Part shown: piece by piece, positions 7,397 through 14,093 of the stretch
How positions within the stretch are numbered: position 1 is the stretch's first letter
How the letters are laid out: every line of letters starts with the position of its first letter
Source of the DNA: Candidatus Binatia bacterium
Lineage (GTDB): Bacteria; Desulfobacterota_B; Binatia; UBA9968; JAJDTQ01
Direction: 5' to 3'
NCBI GenBank assembly: GCA_022827045.1
Contig: JAJDTQ010000092.1
Coordinates: forward strand, 1 to 14,093
Length of the DNA stretch: 14,093 bases
Program-made: the position numbers and the translations under genes
The notes under the pieces: generated by a model
What the model saw: the letters and a program-made list of their open reading frames with translations, nothing else
What the model was told of the DNA's origin: nothing
Databases searched by the model: none

Positions 7397-7540
7397 ATGA
7401 GTGACCCCCGACAACGGTACATGATCGGCGTGGACGTCGGCGGCACCCAACCACGGTGGGGACAGAATCTCCTACGTAAGCTTCTTCCTACTGGGCAACG
7501 ATCTCGCAGGTTGTCAGCGCTTGCCGCCAAAGTCGGCTAG
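7397..7540 (+). pseudogene. N-terminal stub of an ASKHA-fold ATPase, hydantoinase-like
   Basis: ATG 7397 opens RQRYMIGVDVGGT, the phosphate-binding strand-turn that starts hydantoinase A/oxoprolinase proteins (usually followed by FTD) and also ROK-type sugar kinases. After GGT (codon ending at 7447) the homology stops abruptly. The frame continues with unrelated Arg/Leu-rich residues and ends at TAG (7538-7540) after 47 codons, against several hundred in the family. This looks like a gene cut by insertion or deletion at about 7448. Choosing hydantoinase over ROK is not possible from this much sequence. Confidence 0.5.
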
Positions 7541-7685
7541 GTTGACGTAGAGGACTGGTGTGCCCGGGGGCGCGGCGAACATGCTCGGCACCACCATGCA
7601 CCGGTTTGCCAAGTAAGACTCTGACCCAACGGTAGGGCATCGGGGGGACGATGTAGCCAATGACGGAAAGAGGCGCCGCGAAATG
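7514..7685 (-). pseudogene. Possible frameshifted 3' gene remnant
   Basis: On minus, one frame from about 7685 reads FAAPLSVIGYIVPPMPYRWV, and another ends VPSMFAAPPGTPVLYVNL then ADFGGKR and a stop at 7514-7516 (short frame from ATG 7597). Both look protein-like, and a frameshift near 7600 would join them. No family is recognised. The remnant points away from the HEPN gene and is separate from the ATPase stub beside it. Confidence 0.25.
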
Positions 7686-9137
7686 CAGGATTTGAAGGAA
7701 GTCCTCGACTCGGTATTGGCCGAGGCCAAATTCGATATGGGGCGAGACGAGCTGAATCACGCCGGGCTGAGTCTCACGTACAGCTGCAATCCAGACGAAA
7801 CCGTGTCGGCGGATGGGCTACGGAGCCTTGCTGCGAGACAGAGTTGGGTCGACCGGACTGCGACACTGGCGAGGCGCGCGAAAGTCATCGTGCTCGATGA
7901 AGCATTCGCCCCGTGGCTGTCAGCCATCAGGGAATTGCTTGGGGACTACATCAACCAGGAAACCGGGAAGATCGGCCATGCATTCCCGATGGAATCATCG
8001 CGCGACAGTTGCGAGGCCTTCAGCGAAGTCGGCGTAACGAGCCAAAGCCAAATTTCTCCAGTAGATGGCTTTGCCAAGACACTCATCCGCGGCGCCGCCA
8101 TTTTGGGGACCGCAAGGTTGGTAGAGATGTTGAGGCGGTGGGTAGATGAACAGTCCGTGCTCTACCGTACTTCGGCTGTGCTCAACGGACTGTACATCGA
8201 CGATAGGCTTGCCCCGCTGCCCCATATTCGGATCGAGCCTCTACCGCGGTCGACGGACGGCGCATTCGGCTGTCTGCCGATGCCTCGCGCGTGTTCCATC
8301 GAGGATTTCCTGGGTCGCACGTTGCTGACCATCGACTCGATCGCCCGCCCGGCCTTTTTTCGTCCTGAAGAAGACCGCAATGTCTGGCCGGTCCAGGCGC
8401 AATTCGCTTCGAGTGTGGGGATGGACACGGTGTGCCAAGCTCTGGCACTAGAGGCCGATACCGACGTGGAGATGGCCTTCCAATGGAACGATTACGACGA
8501 AGCATCGCTATACCTCGATCCAGCGAGTAGAAGCCATCACAGCACGCATCGGGGAGGACTAGAACCGCGAGGCACCGGAGTCTCCTTGCGAAAGGACTGG
8601 AACTCCGGGGTGACGACAGCTTCGATTGAGGAGCAGAAGATCCGGCACCCTTCGGAAGACAAGCTGAAGAGCATCCTCTTGGCGATGGCTGGGAAAAAAG
8701 AGACGAGTGCCGGTGTGGCGATCTCGCGTTGGTGCAAGTCCAAGGAGGCATTCAGAACATTGCCGGATCGATTTATCGATCTTCGCGTCGCGTTGGAAGC
8801 GCTGTTCTTGAGGAATTTCGATTACAAGAACCGCGGGGAAATGAAATTTCGCCTCGCGTTGTTCGCTGCCTGGTACATCGGAGCGAATTTCGCGGAGAGG
8901 AAGCAGATACGACAAACACTCGGGGACTCCTACGATGTGGCCTCCCGAGCGGTGCACGGCGCGCCATTGCCGCGCGACGGCAACAACTGGGCATTGTTGT
9001 CGAAGAGCCAGGAGTTGTGCCGCAGGGGAATCCTGAAGTTCCTTGATGAAGGCGTCTGCGAGGATTGGGCCGACCTAGTCCTCGGTGCAGCTCTCGAAAA
9101 AAGGGAGGATCGGGAAACGGACCGGCGCGCCACATGA
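7683..9137 (+). CDS. Apea-like HEPN domain protein, putative defence RNase
   Basis: This is a 484-residue soluble protein. Its C-terminal part (about 345-457) has the pattern of Apea-like HEPN domains: DRFIDLRVALEALFL, EMKFRLALFAAWYIG, a helix with several Arg/Lys, YDVASRAVHG (417-426), then ELCRRGILKFLDEG. HEPN proteins of this kind are usually toxin or abortive-infection RNases. The family commonly has Y-x-x-R-S-x-x-V-H-G; here the arginine position is Ala420, and Arg422 gives RX2H with His425, so catalysis is doubtful. The first about 340 residues are a probable sensor or partner region without a recognised domain. The start is supported by AAAGAGG about 10 nt upstream. It is the first gene of a four-gene plus-strand cluster, with 123 nt to the next gene. 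Confidence 0.8.
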   Translation: MQDLKEVLDSVLAEAKFDMGRDELNHAGLSLTYSCNPDETVSADGLRSLAARQSWVDRTATLARRAKVIVLDEAFAPWLSAIRELLGDYINQETGKIGHAFPMESSRDSCEAFSEVGVTSQSQISPVDGFAKTLIRGAAILGTARLVEMLRRWVDEQSVLYRTSAVLNGLYIDDRLAPLPHIRIEPLPRSTDGAFGCLPMPRACSIEDFLGRTLLTIDSIARPAFFRPEEDRNVWPVQAQFASSVGMDTVCQALALEADTDVEMAFQWNDYDEASLYLDPASRSHHSTHRGGLEPRGTGVSLRKDWNSGVTTASIEEQKIRHPSEDKLKSILLAMAGKKETSAGVAISRWCKSKEAFRTLPDRFIDLRVALEALFLRNFDYKNRGEMKFRLALFAAWYIGANFAERKQIRQTLGDSYDVASRAVHGAPLPRDGNNWALLSKSQELCRRGILKFLDEGVCEDWADLVLGAALEKREDRETDRRAT

Positions 9138-9260
9138 ATCGATTCAGCGTCCCCGGCGAAGGCGGGCACGAGAGGCACTGCGGCACCGGCTGTTACGGCA
9201 ACCGCGGTCGTGTGAGCAGCGCAAAACGACGCCATTTGCATACCGAGCTATGAGCCCCTG

Positions 9261-10349
9261 ATGAGCGGTTCGGACAAGCAAAGCTCACCTTCTTTTGTGC
9301 AACTCTGGGTGCGCCGCATTCTCTTGGCGACTTTCGTTGTCGGCGACGTCCTCGGCTTTGCAAGTTGGCAAGGCAACCTCGACATCTGGAAGGAAGCCAT
9401 GACGCCCATGGGTTCCGTCTTGCTGGTGGCTGTGTGCAGTGCAGGTCTTGGCGCTCTTGGACTCTACTACTGGCAGCGCATCCGGGCATCCGGGGTCCTT
9501 CCGCGGACATGGAAGGCCGTCATGGAGGCCGTCGAAAACGCGGGAGCATACCTGTCATCGTCTGCGGTGACAGACCGTGCCGTCGTGGCCTACGGGTTCG
9601 CGCGATGCCCGGAGGGACAGGAGCCACCCCACGCGAAGTTCTCCCCAGGTCGCAAGCGAGTCACGCTTGGCGCGTCGTGGAACCGCCATGTGCCATGCGG
9701 TACCGATCCTCTCTGGCTAGCCAGGGCGTTCGTGTCAGTAAACCCGGTCACGCGCCGGCGGGAGGCAATCGCCTGGCCTCAGACGCAAGTGTGGGACGAG
9801 CGCTACAGCGCCGACAAGAAAGACTGGCATCAAGAACGGAAACGCGACGACCGGTACATGCGCTGCCGTGTTGTGGATGGTGGTTTGCTGATCGCCCCGT
9901 ATTCGTTGCAGGAGTCGCACCTGGTGCCCGGCCCGCACGACCTTTGCGCCTTTGCGATGCCGAAGGAAGAACCCGAGATGATCCAGTTCGGCCCTATAGA
10001 CATCGATGCGGTGGGCGAACTTCGGGTGTCGTTTAAATCTCAGAGTGGTCGACATATGGCAGCCACCGCATCGTTCACGTCTTTCGATCTTCTCGAACCG
10101 ACCGGCGAAAGACCGTTCGATCCTAACAACTGCAAAGGGCTGTCGTGCACATTCGGAGAGGGCGGCGGCTCGATTGCGGTCACCGACCGATTCGGGCTTC
10201 GTTTCGCGAGGCAGCTAGCTTGGAGCTTCGGTCTCGTGTTCCACTACGCGGAGAACAAGGTGTCGGGCCGACGAGTGGTCGACGCCGTAACGGTCGTCAA
10301 CCCGAACGGCAGAGCGCCGTTGGGCAGTGTGCGAATCGCATGGCTTTGA
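9261..10349 (+). CDS. Membrane-anchored protein, unknown (362 aa)
   Basis: Two hydrophobic segments lie near the N-terminus: about 18-36 (RRILLATFVVGDVLGFASW) and about 50-71 (MGSVLLVAVCSAGLGALGLYYW), followed by Arg-rich residues. The remaining about 290 residues form a soluble domain, mixed strand/helix, Trp- and Arg-rich, probably cytoplasmic, with no motif I recognise. A double-TM hairpin followed by a cytosolic domain is common in defence effectors, but nothing here proves an effector role. The ATG at 9261 has only a weak ribosome site. The next gene follows after 43 nt in the same direction, supporting co-transcription. Confidence 0.75.
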   Translation: MSGSDKQSSPSFVQLWVRRILLATFVVGDVLGFASWQGNLDIWKEAMTPMGSVLLVAVCSAGLGALGLYYWQRIRASGVLPRTWKAVMEAVENAGAYLSSSAVTDRAVVAYGFARCPEGQEPPHAKFSPGRKRVTLGASWNRHVPCGTDPLWLARAFVSVNPVTRRREAIAWPQTQVWDERYSADKKDWHQERKRDDRYMRCRVVDGGLLIAPYSLQESHLVPGPHDLCAFAMPKEEPEMIQFGPIDIDAVGELRVSFKSQSGRHMAATASFTSFDLLEPTGERPFDPNNCKGLSCTFGEGGGSIAVTDRFGLRFARQLAWSFGLVFHYAENKVSGRRVVDAVTVVNPNGRAPLGSVRIAWL

Positions 10350-10392
10350 CAGCGCAGATCGTCGATGGGCTTAACAACGGAGAGAGCCGACA

Positions 10393-11416
10393 GTGAGTGA
10401 CGAAGAGGGACCCGAATTCTTTCCCGCCGAAGGGAGTATCATCGGCGGGTTCTCGCGGGACAAGCGAGGACGCATCACGGAAGCGCTGCAAGACATGCAG
10501 CTGGCCGTCAACGGGATGGCGATGCAGTTCGCGGGAAACGGCGGCAGGAAGGGCGAGGAGTGGACGACGGCGCTCGCTGCTTTGGCACGGGCCTGTTCGA
10601 TATTCCTCCGGAAAACCGTGCTGGGCGACTTCGGCAGGAGAGAGACGCGTCTGCTCGACGACGACGTGCTGGACGCGCTCGGTCTACGGTTCCACCGTCT
10701 CGTGACGATCCCGCGCGAGTTGCGAAGACCCATCCGGATCAAGGCCGGGGGCATCCAGGGCGGCGAGTTGCACATCACGATGCTGAATGAAGAAACACGG
10801 GAGGCGGAGAGGACCTACACCGCGCCAATAGGCCCTCAGACGTTGGAGATCGTCATCCAATGGCCCCTTCCGGGAGCTATTGGATGGATCGGGGTGCCTA
10901 CCGAGCAGCAGCCCTGGCAGATTGTACCGGAGATGCTGTTCCGTCTTGACCAGGAGCCCGCGATGGACTGCGACGAGTGGCTCAGCCAACAGGTCGTGCG
11001 GTTCGACGATCGCGGAATATCGCTCAAGGAGATCATCCAGACCGTGGTCAACTTCGAGGCTGCACACTCGGTGAGCACCAGTAGACTCGCGACGATCGGA
11101 GGCGTAGAGCCGAGCAGGGCGGCTCGGAACCCCGCACCGCACATCCTGAATGCGGTGACGTTCTGCGGCATCAGATTCGCCCATCTCGTCGTGATCGAGT
11201 CCGGGATGTACCTCTACGATGTTCTCATCGACCACAAGTCTGTCGCCCGCCCGAAAAGGCGACCTCTACCGGATGAAGCTAGGCGTCGGGTGGGACGCCG
11301 ACCAGAGCGAATCCCAAACGCCCAGTTGGGCGCGCTTCCAGGGCACCATGATGGTCGCCTTCCACAACACGCCAACGGTGATTCGCCATGAGATCAGCCC
11401 GGTCGGGAAAGGGTAA
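10393..11416 (+). CDS. Unknown operon protein with apparent frameshift near its 3' end
   Basis: A GTG start at 10393 with GGAG about 10 nt upstream opens a soluble protein of unknown family: a helical N-terminus (about 20-75), then a strand-rich middle (IRIKAGGIQGGELHITML, QTLEIVIQWPLPGAIGWIG). The uninterrupted frame ends at 11391 (332 codons), but its last about 45 residues turn into an Arg/Pro-rich shadow. The frame shifted by +1 instead continues natural sequence (KGDLYRMKLGVGWDADQSES, then FQGTMMVAFHNTPTVIRHEI) to TAA at 11414-11416. The switch lies near 11247-11262 (GCCCGCCCGAAAAGG); one extra C would explain it. This may be a sequencing error, a mutation or recoding. The corrected product would be about 340 residues. 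It lies third in the cluster, about 70 nt before the DUF262 gene. Confidence 0.7.
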
Positions 11417-11485
11417 GCCATTCCTCGAAGCTCTTGTTGGTTGGGAGAACGACCAGTGGAAATGACCAAGAAGGAGTAAAACCAC

Positions 11486-13240
11486 ATGAATCTCTTTGAA
11501 GACACAAACCCCCGAGCGCTGAAGGACCTCCTGTCTGAGATCCACAACCGCACAACGATCCTCCCGGACTTCCAACGCGATTTCGTGTGGGAACCGAGCG
11601 CGACGCAGGAACTCATCGTCTCGATCGCGAGCAATTATCCGGCTGGGAGCATCCTGCGTGTGCGCGATGTCAGGCGTCTATTCGCTGCCCGTGAGTTCGA
11701 AGGCGCGCCCCCGCTCGACGGAGCGAATCACACCTTCCTCGTCCTGGATGGGCAGCAGCGTCTCACCTCGCTATACCAAGCCTTTTACGGCGTCGGGGAG
11801 CACCGTTACTTCCTCAGCCTCGACAAGCTCATTGAGGGGGCCGACTTCGAGGAGGCGATCTTTCACGTACGAGCCACAACCAAGTGGGCAAGGGACCATG
11901 AAGACTTTACGCTGCAGGCCAAGGAACTGATGCTGCCGCTCTCGGTGTTGAAGGGTGGCGCTGGTGGGTTCGTTGCATGGTCTCTCAAAGTGGCGCAACA
12001 ACTGCCGGACAAGGAACGCATCGAGCTCGAAGATGCCCTCCTTGTTGGGGTCCAGGACAAGTGGATTAACGTCATCGACAGCTATCATTTCCCAGTGGTG
12101 ACGTTGTCGGACAAGACCGAACCCGACGCGCTTTGCACGATTTTCGAAACCCTGAACCGCACCGGCGTGAAACTCAGTGTTTTCGAGTTGCTGACCGCGC
12201 GTTTTTGGCCGCAGAACATCAACCTACGCGAATTGTGGGAAAAGGCGCTTGAGGATCATCCGGTAATCGCTGACTTCGCGGTCGACCCATACTCCGTTCT
12301 GCAAGGCATCTCGCTCGCGAGCCGTAGCGCTTCGTCATGTAAGCGCAGCGATGTGTTGAAACTGTCCGGGTCCGACATCAGTTCTTGGTGGGAGAAGGTC
12401 GTGTGTGGACTCGCCACCGGGCTTGAGATTCTGCGCGATGACTGCAAGGTGATGCGGCCCAAATGGATGCCCTATCAAACCATGTTGCCGCCGCTCGCCG
12501 CGGTGCTGGCTCGAGCGGGGGACCCGAAGACAGCGGCGGCTGGTGCGCACCGTGAGAAGCTCAAGCGTTGGTTCTGGTGCGCGGTCTTCGGTCAGGTTTA
12601 CGAGAGCGCCGCGAACAGCAAGGCGGCTAAGGACGTGGTTGAAGTCCTGCAGTGGCTTTCGGACGGCGACCTGCCGGAATCTGTCGAGTCTTTTCGCTTC
12701 GACCCACGGGTACTTCGCGACGTGACGCCCCGCCAACGCGCAATCTATCGCGGTGCAATCTGCCTGATCCTTGGCGGCGGCGCACGCGACTTCCACACCC
12801 AAGCCCTAATCACCGGCAAGCTCATGGCGGAGGAGGGGATTGATGACCACCACATCTTCCCAGGTGCGTACCTAGGCGACGCCGTGCCGGCCCGCCAGCG
12901 CGACTGCGTGCTTAACCGTACGCTTATCGACCGTACCACCAACCAGATGATTGGGGCTCGTGCGCCCTCCGACTACCTAGCCGAAATCCGTAGCACGTCC
13001 GGATTCCCTTTCGAGGAGGTGTTGAACTCGCACGGTCTGCCCGTCGGCGCAGATTCGCCGCTGTTGTGCGACGACTACAGGGCTTTCCTGGAGTTGCGTC
13101 AGGAGCGCATGTGGCAGGAGATTCGGCGTGTTACAGGCGCAACCGTAGCGGCGGATCTCGAAGTCGACGACGATGCTCCGGAACGAGGGACAGAAACTCC
13201 TCATCGAGATCACCCCGCGACTTCGACGGTAGACTGCTGA
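11486..13240 (+). CDS. DUF262 / GmrSD-type protein with C-terminal HNH motif
   Basis: This is a 584-residue protein. The N-terminus has the DUF262 hallmarks: LPDFQRDFVW (26-35) and VLDGQQRLTSLYQAF (86-100), the DGQQR motif being the ParB-like nucleotide-binding/NTPase site. FETLNRTGVKLSVFELL (220-236) is a conserved DUF262 segment. The C-terminus carries an HNH-type nuclease site (DUF1524-like): DDHHIFP (453-459), C474, N477 and N486. Known relatives (GmrSD, BrxU, SspE) cleave modified phage DNA or act as defence nucleases in the cytoplasm. Both motif sets look intact, and AAGGAG lies 9 nt before the ATG. It is the last large gene of the cluster. Its target (modified DNA or otherwise) cannot be read from the sequence. 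Confidence 0.92.
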   Translation: MNLFEDTNPRALKDLLSEIHNRTTILPDFQRDFVWEPSATQELIVSIASNYPAGSILRVRDVRRLFAAREFEGAPPLDGANHTFLVLDGQQRLTSLYQAFYGVGEHRYFLSLDKLIEGADFEEAIFHVRATTKWARDHEDFTLQAKELMLPLSVLKGGAGGFVAWSLKVAQQLPDKERIELEDALLVGVQDKWINVIDSYHFPVVTLSDKTEPDALCTIFETLNRTGVKLSVFELLTARFWPQNINLRELWEKALEDHPVIADFAVDPYSVLQGISLASRSASSCKRSDVLKLSGSDISSWWEKVVCGLATGLEILRDDCKVMRPKWMPYQTMLPPLAAVLARAGDPKTAAAGAHREKLKRWFWCAVFGQVYESAANSKAAKDVVEVLQWLSDGDLPESVESFRFDPRVLRDVTPRQRAIYRGAICLILGGGARDFHTQALITGKLMAEEGIDDHHIFPGAYLGDAVPARQRDCVLNRTLIDRTTNQMIGARAPSDYLAEIRSTSGFPFEEVLNSHGLPVGADSPLLCDDYRAFLELRQERMWQEIRRVTGATVAADLEVDDDAPERGTETPHRDHPATSTVDC

Positions 13241-13503
13241 TGATCGTGGTACGAAACCAGGATTATGGGGACCGTTGGAAGTGGCGGGAAGACGCGGCGG
13301 GGTCCGATGCACGAGTCGTCCATCACGGTACGACCGAAGGATTACCCCACGTCTACATCTATACGTCTACTGTTTGCGGATCCACGCGTATAATGCTCCC
13401 CGTGGAGCATGGAAGTGGCAGATCAAGACACCTCGGGCAAAAACGCGGCTATGGTCAACACCACCCTGGACGGCGTCAGTCTCCGGCGAACCGATCGAGG
13501 TAA
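13240..13503 (+). CDS. Possible small ORF coupled to the DUF262 gene
   Basis: An ATG overlaps the stop codon of the DUF262 gene (TGATG at 13238-13242), an arrangement typical of translational coupling. The 87-residue frame starts plausibly (MIVVRNQDYGDRWKWREDA, then HHGTTEGLPHVYIYTST), but its last about 35 residues are Arg/Gly/His-rich and look out of frame. Its end overlaps the 3' end of the convergent gene at 13476. It may be a real fifth operon member, a frameshifted small gene or chance. No family is recognised. Confidence 0.35.
   Translation: MIVVRNQDYGDRWKWREDAAGSDARVVHHGTTEGLPHVYIYTSTVCGSTRIMLPVEHGSGRSRHLGQKRGYGQHHPGRRQSPANRSR
13389..13394 (+). promoter_or_regulatory. TATAAT, possible -10 element
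   Basis: A perfect TATAAT hexamer lies 15 nt before the short ORF at 13409. No good TTGACA-like hexamer is found 16-18 nt upstream (the bases there read TCTACT), so this is only a candidate promoter. Confidence 0.25.
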
Positions 13504-13534
13504 CCGGTCAACAAGGCTGGATGAAGCGTTTTGA
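13409..13534 (+). CDS. Possible 41-residue ORF
   Basis: ATG 13409 opens a short polar frame (MEVADQDTSGKNAAMVNTTL, ending LDEAF at TGA 13532-13534). It reads more like protein than the overlapping end of the 13240 frame. GGAG lies only 1 nt from the ATG, which is poor spacing, and the frame overlaps the 3' end of the convergent gene. It could be an independent small gene behind the TATAAT at 13389, the true continuation of a frameshifted 13240 ORF, or noise. Confidence 0.25.
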   Translation: MEVADQDTSGKNAAMVNTTLDGVSLRRTDRGNRSTRLDEAF

Positions 13535-14093
13535 GCTCACGGCGCAGCGCGATGAGGCGCGGGTCGTTTGCGCTGTCGGTCAAGAGGTCGCGGACCACGT
13601 CGAAGGCCCGGCGCGGTCCGTGGTTTTCGCCACAGGGCGCAAGTCCGGCGGCCAGCGTGGGCTCCTGGAGCAGCATCCAGGCGGGGAACCATTCGGGCGA
13701 CAGCTCCGGCTCCACGTCCTGATCCTGGGCGGCGCCCCATGCCGCGGCAACGTCCGCGTCAGGGAAACCGGGATCGTCCACCAGCCCCCGGAGAACCGCT
13801 GGAGCCCTCCAGCAGAGTTCGAACCAGTGCCCGATGGCCCGCGTACGGTCGCCCAACCGGTATTCCGCTTCCGCCAGCTGCGTGAGCAGCACCGGCGTCG
13901 TTTCGTGCTCCGGCACGCCCAGCACCGAGCGTTTCAGGTTCTCCCAGTCCTGCCCTTGCCGGTAGGCCCAACTCGCGTGGCGTTCGGGATGGACGGGATC
14001 GAAGGGCCGCGGGCCGAGCGCCTCGCCGATGCAGCGCCACACCGGCGCCAGGAAATCCCGGCCGTCGCCGGTCCCGAGCAAGCGTATCGCGGC
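13476..14093 (-). CDS. 3' part of an unknown protein, cut by the window edge
   Basis: The frame is open to the edge of the window (about 205 visible residues). A TTG at 14081 could be a start, but the frame continues upstream without a stop, so the gene is most likely partial. The visible part is helical and Trp-rich: PVWRCIGEALGPRPFD, ASWAYRQGQDWENLKRSVLG, LLTQLAEAEYRLGDRTRAI and WFELCWRAP. The ALAEAEY-type helix pair resembles a TPR-like or alpha-solenoid fold, though I cannot assign a family. It converges on the operon and is probably the native chromosomal neighbour on the right. No terminator is visible between the two. Confidence 0.7.
   Translation of the reverse strand, partial: AAIRLLGTGDGRDFLAPVWRCIGEALGPRPFDPVHPERHASWAYRQGQDWENLKRSVLGVPEHETTPVLLTQLAEAEYRLGDRTRAIGHWFELCWRAPAVLRGLVDDPGFPDADVAAAWGAAQDQDVEPELSPEWFPAWMLLQEPTLAAGLAPCGENHGPRRAFDVVRDLLTDSANDPRLIALRRELKTLHPALLTGYLDRFAGD

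Noticed and set aside
11462..11479. Five-codon ORF (MTKKE) overlapping the DUF262 ribosome site
   Set aside because: Too short to call a leader peptide; it follows from the purine-rich Shine-Dalgarno sequence itself.
13451..13464. Shared 14-mer atggtcaacaccac, also on the minus strand at about 362-375
   Set aside because: The similarity does not extend upstream and only weakly downstream; probably chance.
1..14093. CRISPR array, tRNA, rRNA or intact insertion sequence
   Set aside because: No regularly spaced direct repeats, cloverleaf, rRNA sequence or transposase motif was found anywhere in the window.

Overview
The window is high-GC bacterial DNA, probably from a proteobacterium with a large accessory genome. 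The clues are a LuxR-type regulator with a PAS-like segment, a Gly-rich lipoprotein with a transferrin-binding-protein-like C-terminus, and Shine-Dalgarno sites in front of most genes. I cannot name the species. No rRNA, tRNA, CRISPR array or intact transposase is visible.

Left part (1-7682). This stretch is sparse. Bases 1-1071 hold no convincing intact gene, only a possible Trp-rich small ORF (136-375, minus) and a truncated NTF2/SnoaL-like ORF (725-859, minus). A complete LuxR-family regulator follows (1072-2223, minus). A gene-poor interval with hairpins (2224-3220) leads to a secreted metzincin-like lipoprotein (3221-5191, plus). Next come three small genes of unknown function: 5490-5690 (plus) with a strong Rho-independent terminator behind it, 5842-6288 (minus) and 6514-6792 (minus). 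Between about 6365 and 7680 lie short coding-looking scraps, among them the first residues of an actin-fold ATPase such as a hydantoinase (7397). I read this as decayed DNA at the edge of an inserted block.

Right part (7683-13503). Four consecutive plus-strand genes form a probable operon. They encode a protein with a C-terminal Apea-like HEPN domain (7683-9137), a protein with two N-terminal membrane helices (9261-10349), an unknown protein whose 3' end looks frameshifted (10393 to about 11416), and a DUF262/GmrSD-type protein with DGQQR and HNH motifs (11486-13240). A short ORF starts within the DUF262 stop codon. A putative HEPN RNase, a membrane protein and a DUF262-HNH nuclease side by side suggest an anti-phage or abortive-infection module. 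I do not recognise this combination, so it is the main candidate for an undescribed system. The right edge holds the 3' part of an unrelated minus-strand gene (13476-14093).

One caution concerns the HEPN domain. The usual RX4H catalytic arginine appears to be replaced by alanine, with an arginine two residues later, so its activity is uncertain.
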